Shown: one piece after another, positions 1-14,135 of the stretch
How positions within the stretch are numbered: position 1 is the first letter of the stretch
How the letters are laid out: each line of letters opens with the position of its first letter
Source: Bugulina stolonifera
Taxonomy: Eukaryota; Bryozoa; Gymnolaemata; Cheilostomatida; Bugulidae
Direction of reading: 5' to 3'
DNA: 64,000 nt
NCBI GenBank assembly: GCA_935421135.1
Contig: OW285189.1
Coordinates: 12,979,072 to 13,043,071 of the forward strand
Position numbers and translations under genes: made by a program
Notes under the pieces: model-generated
What the model was told of the DNA's origin: nothing
Database searches by the model: none
What the model saw: only the letters and a program-made list of their open reading frames with translations

Positions 1-465
1 AGATTACCTCCTAGAAAGGTAAAGGAACATATTATAACTCCTAGTCTCATTACCAATATTCTCATATCCGCCTTCATCATCGTCTCGGGGACTCTGTTTA
101 TTTTCTGGAAGGAATTGAGTGACAATCAGATAACACCCCGCGATACGACGATGACATTTACCTGTTTCGTATTCTTTGACATGTTTAACGCAATGGCCTG
201 TAGATCTCAGACTAAGTCTATCTTGAAAATCGGACTATACACCAACAAGATGTTTTTATTATCCGTAGGTGGCTCGTTGTTAGGACAATTCTTGGTTATA
301 TATTTTCCTCCGCTCCAAGCGGTCTTCCAAACAGAAGCTTTATATCTGTTTGATATAGTTTGTCTATTATGCTTAACCTCAACAGTATTTGTTGTGTCCG
401 AAATTAGGAAACTTTTATTTGTTAAAAAAGGTGATTGTGCATCAGTTGACAACATGGTTGTTTAG
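1..465 (+). CDS. ATP2C1: Secretory-pathway Ca2+/Mn2+-transporting P-type ATPase, C-terminal part (SPCA1-like)
   Basis: The reading frame is open from base 1 to the stop at 463-465 (154 residues), so the start and most of the protein lie before the window. The segment [20 protein letters not shown], then a SRSQTKS-like stretch and [20 protein letters not shown], match the last membrane segments of animal Golgi SPCA pumps almost residue for residue. The family moves Ca2+ and Mn2+ from the cytosol into the Golgi lumen using ATP. The catalytic domains (DKTG phosphorylation site, ATP-binding domain) are not in the window. Hydrophobic runs correspond to the last M7-M10 helices. The tail after the final helix is short and ends in a valine pair (NMVV). 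No intron is needed in this part. A possible poly(A) signal AATAAA is at 1558-1563, giving a 3' UTR of about 1.1 kb. Identification is secure; ATP2C1 rather than ATP2C2 is the ancestral-type choice and cannot be tested here. Confidence 0.93.
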   Translation, partial: RLPPRKVKEHIITPSLITNILISAFIIVSGTLFIFWKELSDNQITPRDTTMTFTCFVFFDMFNAMACRSQTKSILKIGLYTNKMFLLSVGGSLLGQFLVIYFPPLQAVFQTEALYLFDIVCLLCLTSTVFVVSEIRKLLFVKKGDCASVDNMVV

Positions 466-2204
466 TCTTTTTATTGAATTATTTATTTTCTGACTAGTGA
501 CAGTAGCTATAAGATTGTATTTATTTATGCCATCATTGTGGTAGCAATATACTGTAGACTACTACATACTTACTATACTAACTTACAATGGTATACATAA
601 AGAATAATATACTTTTTTGTTTTGTCCTGTTTTGTTATGGATATTGCCTAATGTTATCTGGATTGTTATAGGTTGTATATTACTTATTTCTTTGTGCTAG
701 CAGTTAGACATGGTACTATTTAGAGGTTTTGTGTATTGAATGGATATCTAGTGTTTGGTCCATTAATGGTAGCTTACTGGCCTGGGTTTCAAGCTCTCAA
801 AAGAAGTCTTGGGTATGTGGAACTTGAGCATCTCTAGCCTCAGTTGTACAGTTGATCACCAACATGTGTATCCATTCTTTATGGATGTTTGATACCCAGG
901 CTAGTAGTCTACCTGATGTCTTTGTCCTACTGTAATCTCTACAAGTTATATCTACATAATAATCAATATTATTACATAAAATATTATTGTTGTGTTCATT
1001 AAACATAGCTGAGACAAAATGGAGGATGCTCTTGGTTTTTGAGAAGTTATTTATATTTACCATGTGGTACTCTTTTTGAACTATAGCCAGGTATACCTAG
1101 CTCAGGCTATATACTACACATTTGTCTGGTGCCATATAGTTCAGATATGCACATGATTCTCTTGGCATATGTTGTGAGCCTATTTTTGGGTTTTTTTCCA
1201 TGTAACCTTGCACATAACTCAACGAAACATTCTGCAACCCAAAAATAATTTTTTCTCCATCTGAGGGTCATCCGTCATTATAACATGTGTAACACATGAA
1301 TTATAATATTATTATTAAGATGTAGATATGAAAATGGACAGAATTTCAAACATTTTTCCTTTATTGAAAAACTGAGGAATGAAAATGAACATTATATTAG
1401 TCATTTGGGAAAAGCTATTTTAAATACATCTGAGCCTAATATTTGCTACTGACATTTATGCCTGATTGTGATTTTTGGTAAATCTTCCATTTTGTTGCAG
1501 AGAACTGTTGGAGGTGACATTTTGCTTTACCAACTATCTGTAATGCCAAATATCATCAATAAAGAATTTGTACGCATTTCGCAGAATTACGTTTGATTGC
1601 TGCGTAAAAGTATAGATAATGACGTTTAAAGGTGATAAAAGTGTAATGATGTGTGGATATCAGTTAGCCCGAGTTCCACACTCTTAAATAACTATGCTCT
1701 GGTTTGTTGTTGATATGTTTATTACTACTGTGAGATTTACGGCATTTGGAAAGGAATTTTACTGGTCTAAGGCTAACTAAATAGGCCTAAAAATTCTGTA
1801 TCTTGGGCAACCTACCAAAATAGAAGATACCTTAGTGTGTGGGGGAGAGGTGCTGTACTGGTCAATCTTTTAATAGACCAACTCGGAACTTAAACTAAAC
1901 TTGGAAATATTTTGTTATGGGAAGTTAAATAATCCCTAAGTACTTAGGCATGCAGGAAATAACAAAATAGTTTGGCAATGTTTCGAAACACTCTGTGCCA
2001 GAAACACTTTTTACACCTTGTATTGTACCATCTGTAACATCATGAATAATAATTCAACATTCCAACTTTGTATCATTCCAATGTTCTCGTCCGAATTGTG
2101 ATTACTTGTAACTTTTTGAAGCTCAACCTGAATCGGTAAAATAAAAACATAAAATAATACCTTTTACAAAAGATTTTCTCAAGACGTTCCTAAAATAGAT
2201 TCAT
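466..2204. other. Probable 3' UTR and intergenic DNA
   Basis: AT-rich sequence after the ATPase stop. The only signal seen is AATAAA at 1558-1563, a plausible poly(A) site. Short open frames here (for example 797-1063 on the minus strand) show no recognisable protein character. Confidence 0.4.
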
Positions 2205-2290
2205 ATCACACATATAACACACACATAACCCACACATATCACACACATAATGGACATATATCACACACATATCACGCATATATCACACTG
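2205..2290. repeat. Degenerate CACACATAT-type microsatellite
   Basis: Imperfect iterations of 9-10 bases built from ACACACATA and ATATCACAC run through this stretch. There is no coding character. Confidence 0.7.
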
Positions 2291-2420
2291 CGTTACATAG
2301 CACAAAATGTACGGAAGCTCTTGTGAGTTCACTGATATTTGAGTAAAAACTAACTATGCTCCAGCACCAATATAAGCTTATTTTGTAACATTGCTCAGCG
2401 CAACATAATATGCATATACA

Positions 2421-2529
2421 TGCAAACATAGTGCAAACATAGTGCAAACATAGTGCAAACATAGTGCAAACATAGTGCAAACATAGTGCAAACATAGTGC
2501 AAACATAGTGCAAACATAGTGCAAACATA
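2421..2529. repeat. 11-bp tandem repeat, about 10 copies (unit GTGCAAACATA)
   Basis: The unit GTGCAAACATA repeats nine times from 2431 to 2529 after a partial first unit at 2421. Because 11 is not a multiple of 3 and the reverse complement has no stop, all three minus frames are open, producing the apparent peptides LHYVCTMFALC repeated. The forward strand carries a TAG in each unit junction. These open frames are a by-product of the repeat, not genes. Confidence 0.95.
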
Positions 2530-3217
2530 GCTGCACAGTGTAACCCACATTGAAAGGAGTAAATGGCAAACATTATTTTTATTTAAATATTCATTAGTGT
2601 CTTGTGAGAAGTGGAAAGAGGTCATTTGCATTTTATTGATGCACATTAAGTTTACATACATGTATACATATGAAGTCATTCTGTACTGTAGACTAAATAT
2701 TACATATTACATAATACATAATGCATAATATTGATCGCACAACTGTCACAAAGCAGTTTTACTATTATTGGAAAAAAGTAATTATTGTTGATGAAATCTA
2801 ACTCCAAACATACAATGTATAATTTCTTTTCATGCTATTTTATCCTTTTCATTCCGTTTTATACAGATATGATGTTATACTGGTTAGACTGGTCTTCCCA
2901 AGTAAATATTGATCAAGATAACAGCTAGACCTTTATACAGTTACACCCAAAAGGATAGCTAAAGGTAAAACTGTAGCCCAGAAACTTTTGTCTCCACCCA
3001 ATTGACATAGGCCTTCTCATGAGTAGCACCAGGTGTAGGCCTATTATAGGACACAAACAAATAGTTGGAATCGCTTTAGAAACAACTACACTGCACATGT
3101 CATTGTACACAAATCAAACTAAACACATTTCAAATTTACAAAAAATGATATTTGTTGCTTTCCTACTAGGTGTTTTATGAACGAAGCATAGAAAACAAAA
3201 ATATGATATACATGTAT

Positions 3218-3305
3218 GTACCATAATATCCGATATATATATACCATAATATCCGATATATATTTATACCATAATGTCCGATATATATTTATATCATAAT
3301 ATCAT
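3218..3305. repeat. AT-rich tandem repeat, about 4 copies of a 24-29-bp unit
   Basis: The unit ACCATAATATCCGATATATA, followed by a variable run of T and A, is repeated with small changes (one copy has ATGTCC, the last ATCATAATATC). Confidence 0.85.
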
Positions 3306-4184
3306 ACTATGATTATTATTGTATGTGTAAAGCCATAAATAGAAGAGCGTGTGTAGATTATGTTTGTACCCAAACATAACATCTACTAAAGTCATGTAGG
3401 CCTACATTATGTAGTGTGCCACTTTTCCGAAAATATGTTTAGAGTAAATTATTGCAGTAGTTTACAACGTGAAGCTGACTTGCACTTTCTTATGGACGGT
3501 TTTATCAACAAATCTCCAACACATGACATTAGAATTCGCTTACTCACCATTATGTCAGACACATGTTGGTTTTATAAAGATTGTATTACACTCGTGATTT
3601 CCAACTAGAGAATTTGTCACAGATTTTGGCACTAGACATTTAGCAACTAGTTTGTGGCGTTTTCGGGTTTAGAAACAGTGGCTTTTGAAGCGACTTTTTT
3701 CAAAGTGTAGCAAGTTCTGATATATGATGTATTTCAGGCACTGCATCTCAGCACAAAGAAACTTGCACATAATATTTTGTTTACATAAAATATTCACACC
3801 AAGCCCACACATCTCTTCATTTACATACAGTGTGATTTTGAAATTATACCCAATAGTTGGCATTAGACAATGTTGTTGGTATTATTTTCTTTGAAATATC
3901 TACATAGCAAATTTTTGATTCACCATTTACCACAGCAGTTACAATGCTGTATTATTGAAATTTCATTTTGCAAGGTATAGACCTATGTAGAGTGGTATAG
4001 TTTGTCATAGCCTCAATTGGTTTAAGTAGTAGAAGTCCTCATGCAGGTAGGCTTGTGTCAGGGTGATTGGTAGTATGAAGCTATGGGCCGCATTGAAAAG
4101 TCTAAAAGTTGCACTGAAGCATTTCACAAATATCCTTCCTAGCTCTACCTAACCCCTCACCAGTGACCCTCCTTTCTCATGAGT

Positions 4185-4405
4185 AAGCCCCCTTGCCAGT
4201 AACCCCCACTAGTGACTCTCCTTCCCAGTAATTCCCCAGTAACCCCTCCTCTCATTGGTGACCCCCACCTTCTTCACCGGTGAACCCCACCTTCTTCACC
4301 GGTAAACCCCACCTTCTTCACTGGTGAACCCCACCTTCTTCACCGGTGAACCCCACTTTCTTTATCGGTGACCCCTACTTTCTTCACCGGTAAACCCCAT
4401 CTTAT
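4185..4405. repeat. GC-richer minisatellite, 22-23-bp unit, about 7 good copies
   Basis: Units of the type CCCCACCTTCTTCACCGGTG, followed by AA, are repeated from about 4260 to 4400. More degraded relatives (CCAGTAACCCC, CTAGTGACTCT) extend back to about 4150. The G+C content stands out from the flanks. Confidence 0.85.
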
Positions 4406-7254
4406 TAAAACACTGGACCGGCTGATTGCAACTCCAGTGCATTAACCACCGCTACCAATGGTAGCAAGTTCCGATTGTGGGAAGGGCTACAACATAGCTT
4501 TGTGGGAAAATTTTCTGTCAACTACGGTTTGATGTATAACGTAGTCTATGCACTATTAGTCATAGACATTTGATCGGTATTGCATCATCAAACCATTATA
4601 TTATTTTTTTGCTCTTCAATTCTACTTTGTGAACATACCTACTGAAGGAAAGCGCTTTCTGAATGGATGGTCATTTGTTGCAGCTATAGGTTTACATGTA
4701 CTACTGTATATCATCATAATATGCACACAATAATGCGCCACCTTAATTTGTATAATATGATTGTAGTTAAATCATATGTACATGGGTATTTAAATCCTTA
4801 TTTTTGTTTTTAACAGGTAAACATATTTCTCAATGAAAAAAAAGACACTTGTTTCAAAATTGTCCTTTGTTTGATAAAAATTAACATAGATATTCAGAGA
4901 TATTTTATTTATTTTTAGCATTTTTACAGAAATATTGGAGCTTAACACAGTAAAAGGTCTTGACTTTGTAATATTAGTAGTAAAGTCGGGTGGCACCATC
5001 AGTAGTGCCATAAATTCAACATAAGTTTGTTAAAAGAGTTTAATTTCCAGCTAGAAAAAATGATCATGTCAGAAATTATTGTGGTCAGCAATATTGAACA
5101 GCCTTTGATTGAAAACCTAGTGTTATAAAAAAGTCATACAGCTTACAATTATGCAAATTTTTTCAGCATTACCAGAATTTTCCTGTCACTCTACATCTAG
5201 TATCGACAGGACTTGATATTTTTGATGAAATAACAGCTAGTATCTGTACAAGTTATAAAGACTGTGTGATTTCACACTTTTATTGTTTCCTTCAGTAAAT
5301 TAGTTTACAGGATGAATGTAAGACACTGTAATATGCAAATGCTAAAACTGCTGCAGATAATACGCTATGAATGATGACTTCAATACCTTTCATAATCAAC
5401 AGGAACAAACAAACTTATCTTAAAAGTGAGTGTAATATGCTACTACAGTACATAACTTGGTACGCAATGTCTGCAGATGTTTGATACGAATTATATAAAT
5501 AGACGGCTATTCACAAAGATACACCCCATCATACTTGTACCCACAAGTGACAACACACAACATGTATTATAACATTCCATGTAGATAACATTAAATACTT
5601 CAGAAGGACAATAAAACCAGTTCAATTATTCATGAATCCGAAATTCACAGGTTAAAATTTGTATCCCTTCGGTTTATATTTCCTGTTATGTTAGGGGTTT
5701 ACATCACTTTGATTAGACTAAATGGTGATTTGAAGTATAGAAGCTGCTTAGTAATATCTATGAAATAACCTTATCACTGCCAACAAAAAACAAAAGCTTA
5801 TCAGGCAGCTAAAGGTTATGACAGCACAATAGTCTGTGTACCCAACTGGCAAACAAGGGGACAAATAATGGTCCTCAGCTAAGCTTCTACATGAATAATA
5901 ATTATGCAAATTAGATGCATTCGCAGGTGAAGTGTGAGGAGTGTACCTAGCTTTGCTTTGACGGGAGATCAACAGCTCCCCTCACTTACCTCATTGGTCA
6001 ACTAAAGAGCTGGGTACTCTAACAACATGAGTGATAATTGGAATGGATGTAATGTTGCATGACAATATTATAAGTGCTGTACAACAGGAAGTCTTATGTA
6101 ATAGCCTAGAAATTGTGTAAACAGAGGAAAACAGTTTTCACCACAAACTGTTATCTTCTGGTGCCTATGCTTTATTGGTTGGTGCTAGTAATTGGTTGGC
6201 GCAATTATTTCCTTGAGAGTCCAATAAACATCTCCATTTCGACACAAGCAGGTATCCACTTCATCAATTTTTCGGGTGAAAAAGTGGAACATATAGTCAT
6301 GTGCAAAAGTCTGGGCTTACGTTATAACCTTATGTAATTTCACATTTAGCTTTAATTGTTCCAAGGTTTCTTTGTATACAATGTAGCTATATCATATCTG
6401 GTATCAGCACCATTAGAAATTGTCAGTAACATACTTTGTCTATTTGTTGGGTGAAAAAATGGGACAAGGATAGCTGTGGGATTACATGTACATAGCTGAG
6501 GGTGTGTGGGCACACTAAACCATGCTATTTGTCAGTTTGACACCTACCAAAGTTTCATTTTTTTGCAGAGGGATCTTTTTATACAAAAAGTTCTCTACAT
6601 TGACTTCTGTGAATTTCACAAAAGTAAGAATCTAAACCGTCACTGTTGGCTCAAATGCTTGGTAATATGTTATACTTGAACATGCGAAGTGTGATGCACC
6701 ACTGTAGAGATATCATATAATAGCTACTGTTACGTAATTACATGCCACGCTCAACATCGTACTTTGCATATAAAAACTGACGGATTCATACAAATATTTG
6801 TCATCTTTCAGCTTCAGTCTTTAGACAGCTGTTAGTTATATAAGGAAGTATAGCTTTGCTGTTCACATACATGTATAACCATAAAATGCATCTTTGTTGT
6901 GTAAATATATTACAATATAAATATTGCCAACTCTAAATTAAGCATATTTATCTCCTTTTTTCGTCACGTAAGCATAATTGTTCTCTATTCCAAATAACTT
7001 GACCCTTATTTAAAAGTTCGACATCAAAGGCAAGCAGATGGTACAATATATTATTATAACTGTAAACTACATCATTGTTATCATGGGTGGTGTTCTGCTG
7101 ACGTGCAGTTAACAGGGAGAGAGAACGAGAGTACATTTTATAATATTTATACAGTGACAATGATATGACATCATAGCATATTGTATAATGATGCTTTATT
7201 TTCAAAAAAGCTAATAATATTGGGCATATAATTACATATTTATATCCACCTTGC

Positions 7255-7445
7255 TATATATAGAGTGCTAGGGGCTTGGTGTAGTGGTAATATGTTCTGT
7301 TCACTGTGATTAGGTGCTGTAGAGGCCCCAGGTTCAAACCCCAGTCGGGGACTGGTATTTTCATGGATTTGGAGCATGTCTCTGACTGTTCAAAAGGTAA
7401 ATTCTTCGCATGAAAACATCATATACATGTATATAAAAATGGCCA
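7255..7445 (+). repeat. tRNA-derived SINE, family 1
   Basis: An A-box-like TTGGTGTAGTGGTAA and a B-box GGTTCAAACCCC are spaced as in a tRNA gene. They are followed by the body GGACTGGTATTTTCATGGAT, then TCTCTGACTGTTCAAAAG and an AT-rich end (TATATAAAAATGGCC). Relatives lie at 16851-17055, 19085-19230 (minus) and about 37362-37405 (tail only, minus). The family is inferred to be transcribed by RNA polymerase III and moved by a LINE. Confidence 0.75.
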
Positions 7446-10400
7446 ACATTTTAGATTTACATTTGAGGAATGGCATTGTATGAGGGCCGTAAGTAAGTGC
7501 TGTGGACAACAGGACAACAGGATATCATGGGTGACCTCAGCAATATTCAATGGTGATGGTTTTGTGGTCTGCCATCCAGGGATGGAGGTGCATTAATCTC
7601 AAACAAGTGTGTCTGGAAGATTCATAACATTCACCTTACTTCCTGTTTCTACTGATTTATTAAAAATAATTACAGAAATTTGCATAAAAGTTCATTCTGA
7701 AGATTGAAATGGTTCTAAACAAAAAATGGGAAAAATTAATTGAAAATATATGTACATATACAAAGCTACCATACTTTGTAAAACTCATGTGTAGCATAAA
7801 ACATAAACTTATACAAAAACATAATAGCTACTATTTTGCTGCTGTACTGTTACAGTGTAACCACGCTGGAAATCACCACAGAGTACCCATGTATTGTACT
7901 AAATCAGTAAGATTACAAGGGTACTGCCATGTACTACAAACCTGTAGCTTATTATTACATTCACTTTTTTATTTCAATTTGTCTAAATTCATTCCAATAC
8001 AATCATAGCTGTATTATTGTACTGTTATCATATAATTTAACACCTAGGCTGATATTCATATTCTAGTACAAGAATGATTACAATGGGGATAAACATTGCC
8101 TTTACAGTTTTATGATGACGCAATCAACAACAGTGTTATACATAACCTTTGACCTACAAAAATTATGTAACATTCCTCACAAGTACATGCATTAGTCATG
8201 CTCCACAACTAAACAAAACTAATAGTATTTACGTTTATATCCTGGAATGGCAGGGATTTCAGGAACGGCTAACTTGATAATGTTTAGATCTGAGGTTATG
8301 GGTGTGCTTGAATTCTGTTTACGTTACTGAGATAGCTGTAAGAACAAAGGTAAAACATGAAGTTACATCAGAAAAAGGAGGAATTTAGCATCTGTTACAT
8401 TCCTTAGATATGATACTCTGCACCCTTCTCAGTAGCATTGGTTCCAATGCCCAGCAACGTCATATTATCAATATCTAACAGGACATTAGCCTATAATTAG
8501 ACAACAGATGGGTGCTGGCTAGGTCAGACATAACACGTATAACATACATGTTCCATTGTTTTTCTGCTCGCATCGCATAGGGCGTGCTACTTGAAAATAG
8601 AAATTTAGATTGTAGATTAATCCAATGAAATACATGCAGATGAAAGAAATTATTTTTAAACTGTCAACTTTAATTCCTTTATCTGGCACAAAAGCGGGAG
8701 CTTTTACAATGAGAAAGTAAGTAAGACCCAAAATTTTGGTGTAGTCAAAGGAATTTATTTGGGTTGTGTCAAGTGTAAACAATTTTTGATACAATAAACT
8801 ATCATTGTTAGTCTGTATTAAAACAATAGAAAAACTGGGTGTTGCCTTTCATTTCAATTAAAACATTAACCGCAACACTGATGTGTATAATTAGGTTAGA
8901 TGCTGTTATAGATCGCCAGACAATTAGCTGCCAGAAAAACCACAAACAATAACAGCTTATGATATCTGTTGTATTGTATGCATACCATGGTTGACATGGA
9001 TACTGTTTTAGAAAGCTATGATGCACAAGAGAGAAAAGAGAAAAAAACCAATGCACTGGTTACTACTCTTACTTTAGGTTTCCTGCTCAGCGAATAGTAA
9101 ATAATATATCCAGTTCTAGCAGGACCATTGGTAGATGGCTACAGGCCAGAAAACAAGCTTTCAAAACTCGGTCCATTTCCTTTCCTAAACAAGTATATTT
9201 GGTCTTAAAAGATTTACCAGAACCATAAGTTACAAAAATGTGGTTAAGTATATCAGAAATGAAACCAAGTGCTCAGGTGCAGTGGTCATTGTATGAATAT
9301 GAATGTATACCATTATCATAGCACATGCATCATACCACCCACTGTTGTATATTACTTTTTCTAACATAAGACCCAATCTTTTTCCAGAAATTTCAGCCAC
9401 CAAATAAATTATTTCTCGTAAGTTACGGAATCAAGACACAGAACTATAGTGGACTTTCACTTGTTACTATCAACCATGATTGCAAATAAGATGAATTCCA
9501 GGCCATCAGGTAATAGTCATAATATTATCATCAATAGGACATTGGTTGACACACTTTTTTTGTAGTTTGTTTGACCACATAAATATTACTGTTTCAGTGT
9601 TATCATTATTCTAATAGTAAATACCAAACACAGCAATGTGTACATACCAGGGACTGCCCAGGCAGCCAGGCAGTAGACATTCAGTATACACACTGACTTT
9701 GGCACTGTCATGTATTATTTACCATCCATCTCCAAACATGATCATATCCCAGAAATCTTTAACAGTCTGGATTGCACAGCAGGAAAAGGACAAGTGCAAG
9801 AAAATAGTAGGCTGCTTTAAAAATAATAAATACACAGCCTAAAAATGCATCATGTCCTCTTCATATATTTTTGCAATTTTGCATATATAATCATTCTTTG
9901 TTCAGATCTGCTGAATAAATTTTTGATGATGTAATCAACACTGTCATGTAAATAGCAGGTCTATGGTTTTGTGCACACTATAATATGTTACCTACTGCAG
10001 GCAATACTTTATGTTATCTACTGAATTTATCATGGAGGAGCAGCTCTGAGAGTCTCATCTGAGACAAGCACAGATGTCTTGTACATGCAGGCCATATTAC
10101 ACACTTGAAGATAACTGTAGATGGGTGACAGGTGAATTATACACCTGTAGATTGGTGGCTGAATATATCATGGATCATCGGAGGATTTGTCTCCCCATGT
10201 ATTGAATAAAAGCATTTACCTTTGATCTCTACAGTCTGTGCCACATAAACAAATTCAAATAGTCAAATAACAACCTACAGAGTTCAACAGTTTAAAAGTT
10301 GTTTTCTAGCGTCATGTCATACGGTACCAGTAGTTGTCATTGCAGATTGGGGAGAATAGGAGAAGAGTTGGAGTTGGAAAGGACAGCAGCCTTTGCTGCG

Positions 10401-11046
10401 GCATATATCCTGTCTCTGTCACTAGATAATACTGATTCTATCTAATTGGTGTAAAAAACTAAATTATTTTTGTACTTTCATAATTGAATCGATCATAAAT
10501 AAGATTTTTGCACTTGAATTGAATACTTTCAGAAATGAAACTCTTGGACTAGACTAAACCAGCAGACGAGTATATTACTATTGCATGAAGCATGAAGAAA
10601 TTTTTATAATGAAACTCCTTAGTCCAAAATATTAGAATAAGAGTGACTTCAATTATCACCCAACTTTCTAGATGCAATTATAATCTGTGGCTTGATATTT
10701 TATGACAAAACTAGTGGGTTATTTGTATGTTTGACTTATGATGACACAACAGGGTGTGTGTTCCTACGTGATATAAGTGCAGTGCTCTCAAGTGCCGGAT
10801 GTGCAAGTCAAGCCCAGTACAGCTCAACCTGTCCTCTACATGTCACGAGACGCTCTCCCAGTTTCCAACTCTCTTCTTATCAATTGATTCACGCTTTAAA
10901 CTTAGCGTACAAACAGCTAATTTTATATGCAGATGCATTTATTAAGCTTTATCACATGACAATGTTGATATTAGTATCCTCCGTCTGGCTTAATACTACT
11001 TGAACATTTTCTGATTATAGTTATTATGATAATTCTATATTTTTGT
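7446..11046. other. Intergenic DNA, nothing recognised
   Basis: About 3.6 kb without a convincing exon, tRNA or transposon border. Open frames up to 103 codons (10692-11003, plus strand) look random in composition and lack motifs. Confidence 0.4.
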
Positions 11047-11442
11047 GGGTGGTAGGTTGCAATCTAAGGAGCTTAAGCTATAGCAGTGGATGAAGGATGA
11101 GTAGTGCTGCACGTGTTGCAACTGATCTAGCGTACCATCAATGACATTGCCGTTACTATAAAATGCTTAGCTTAAGGACCACCTACATGAATAGCATGAA
11201 ATTGAGGTTGATGTATGACACACTCCATTCTGTTGTCATGTTGCTGGGTGGGTCCAACCATTTCCACCAATATAAATTGAAGCAAACCTTTATGGTTAAC
11301 CCACAAAGCCAACAGCTACAGAGCAGTTAGGAGAGGTAGAATTTATAACAAAGACACTTATTTTTAGACTAAAACTCTTGGAAATACTCACTTGTTTCTA
11401 TACCTTCTGGGATTATCAATTGGAGGGTCTTCACAGTTCACA

Positions 11443-13357
11443 ATGAATATTAAATCGTTTAGCATCAGTAGTAGTAACATGTCAGTCACATCACATGTCT
11501 TACAGGTAAGTTATTGAGCAGTAAAATAGATTGTTGGAAAACTCACATGATCCAATATGTTTGTATATTCTAATAACTGCTGTATAGTGTTACCTGTTCA
11601 TACTCTGTGTTGTATCAGTCGTCTCATTCCAGAATTATAAAACTGAACAAATGGTTCAGCAAATTCATGTGCTGCTACAGTGACAATGTTAAGATGTAAC
11701 GATGATGTATTTTGTAGATTCTGACAGTAATAGTCAGCCTTCAGATACTATCCACAGATGCAAGAGCTCTTAGAAATCTCAAAAGCAGTAGCATCGGCAA
11801 ATCGGCGTCAACAACAACAGTAGTACCAACTAGCGTCACGCCGTGTACTGGATTATTGTGTAAAATATCTAGGTAAGACATGTTATTATGTAATAATTCT
11901 GTGATAAGAAGGAATTAATTAATTGGTTGTTTACAATTCATTTCACCAAACATGTACAACTTTGTTTTTTGTGCAGAAAGACAATTATTTTTTTGACTTG
12001 TTAGAGTTTTCAGTTTTGATTGACAAATCTACGAAATTGAATTAATCAGCCTGATAAACAAACAATGTGAACTTGTTTGTCAATAATTTCAGTAACTTGA
12101 GGCTCAGATTATGAGCAAAGTATATTATATAACACAATTTTTAAACAGAATTTGGTAAACATTCAAACATTTACTCTCCATTTAACCGATAACCTTCCTT
12201 GAAAGGTGTGCCTTTATCACGTTTCAAGTAAACAATACTGAACTGATGAAAGAGGGGGTCAATTAATTTTGGTTGGCATCTAAATACCGAAGCAACAGCG
12301 ACAACCTCTTTTGTCCACATGGTGTTAATGTGGAGGCGTACATATTAGCATTCTTATCTTTGTGTTTAAATATTAAATTTGACGTCAAAAACCACATTTA
12401 AGATATGAAATGATATGCTTTTTGAAGTTGTTTTAGCAAGTAGGTGTGGGCCCCAAGAGGTAAAGATAACGGATTGTTTTATTTCGTACTGTTTTTAAAT
12501 TTAGCCTTACTTAAGGGTTACATTTCTTTAATATTAACTCCTATCATAATTGTAGACTAATAACCTATATTATCTCTGAAGGAGAAAATGTAGGAAGTTA
12601 AACTACATGCAAGTGCCTAATAAATATCATAATTATGTCAACTGTATTTTCTGAATTTCATTTTAGATCATATATAGCTAAAACTACCAAAGTCTCAGGC
12701 CCATCTCAACAAGAGCCTGTATTAAGAAGAAGGAAGAGGGGAGATGTTGATGTAAAAATAGCCGAGTATATTCAATGGATGGCAATCAATGGAAATAGGC
12801 CATCAAACTGTGAAGATATAGCCTGTGGTCTCATAGAAATCATCAATATAGAAAAGTAAGCAATATATTATCTTAGTCTAAGGCTATGTTTAATACTTGG
12901 TTGATGCTAAGTTTGCGAATTCTCCTACAAAACTTCTAAGTTTCTAAGAGATTTAGTGGTATTGTAATACTTCCAAGTGTCAACACCATAGTGAGCTGAA
13001 AGCATCATTTGTGCTACAACTATTATGACAGTTGGGACACTATGAAGGTTGATTATTTTAGGATACAAATAGCTGATAGAATATTTAGTTTTGGTCAGCA
13101 TAGTGGTTAGGAGGTGCCAGGGTATCATGAAAAAAAGCTTGCCAATAATTTGCATAGTCACCACTTTTGACAGTTGCAAAAGAGAGACTCATTGAATTTA
13201 GTATACTATATAATATATGTTTGATAGAATTTCCTTATGCTTTCACTGTTTTAATTTGACCACATGAATAATATAATATTATCTTGTTATTTGCAGCCGA
13301 AGAAAAAGATCAGAAAACAGAAGTCCGGTGTCAGTTCAAGGCCACAATAGGAGCTGA
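11443..13357 (+). CDS. Small secreted prepropeptide-like protein with dibasic cleavage sites (unknown family)
   Basis: Four exons are read as 11443-11505, 11718-11872, 12667-12855 and 13297-13357; all borders are GT-AG and phases agree, giving 155 residues. A hydrophobic segment, ILTVIVSLQILSTDARA (residues 22-38), ends in a signal-peptidase-like ARA. Met13 could be the true start and would give a more typical signal peptide. A Ser/Thr-rich spacer (39-72) holds CTGLLC (Cys64, Cys69). A furin-type site RRRKR (93-97) is followed by a 39-residue segment beginning GDVDVKIAEYIQW and containing CEDIAC (Cys121, Cys126). RRKR (137-140) and a short polar tail follow. This layout is that of a processed peptide hormone, growth factor or toxin-like precursor, but I recognise no family. 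AATAAA near 13958 could end the transcript. A decayed paralogue at 19478-19807 shows the same signal segment and KKR-bounded core, so the exon model has independent support. Confidence 0.72.
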
Positions 13358-14135
13358 AAGATGAACTTTGTTAAACCCTGCATCTGCCATACAACACTCT
13401 CATACAAAGTAAGTTAATTTTAGAGTTGATGATTTTAATATAATCATCTTTCATACCTCAACTAGAAAGTCGATAATAACTTTTAAATCCTGTTTTTCAC
13501 AAATATTTGCTCCAATGTGACACGGTCATTACAAATGAATATTTAGCTACCCTCTGGGATAAAGATATCCAACTTGTATTGCAGGTGGGACGACAGCACA
13601 TTTTATTCATTTTATTCTGTTTATAGGCCATTCCACAGAATCTCTGAACAATATACACACTGGTTGTGACTCCGATCTACCAGGAGCCATATTATACTTA
13701 TAATAATAATACTAGGGAGCAAAGTTTGCCTTGGAATTTTCTAGAAGCATTCTGTTAACAGAAGATGACTCTCAAAAGTTCTTGAATGTTCTAAAGTGCA
13801 GATTTAGCTCTTAGCTTATATATAGTAATTTATGTACTGATGATTCCAGTTTTATTGGTTTTATAGAATGGATCTAATTCTCAATTATTTTTTCTTGTGC
13901 GATTTTTATGGTATGTGAAATATTATCAATTATTTATTTGAACATTAATTTAATGTAAATAAAATTTACAAAAAATATGAGTATGTGTAATCAACAATCA
14001 ACTCCTCCCACACATTATGTGACTAACATTATTATGGTTATGCAAATATATTATCATGTACCAAAGATCATAAACTAGCAGATAAAGCATACTAAAAATA
14101 TCTTACATGGTTCAGCCCCATCATAAACCCAAATA

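Larger units (their letters stand above)
2530..7259. other. Intergenic DNA with two minisatellites and no recognised gene
   Basis: Apart from the repeats listed at 3218-3305 and 4185-4405 I see no coding exon, RNA gene or transposon end. Open frames here are short and without composition or motif support. Confidence 0.4.

Noticed and set aside
207..455. Minus-strand ORF opposite the ATPase exon
   Set aside because: Shadow of the conserved ATP2C1 coding frame.
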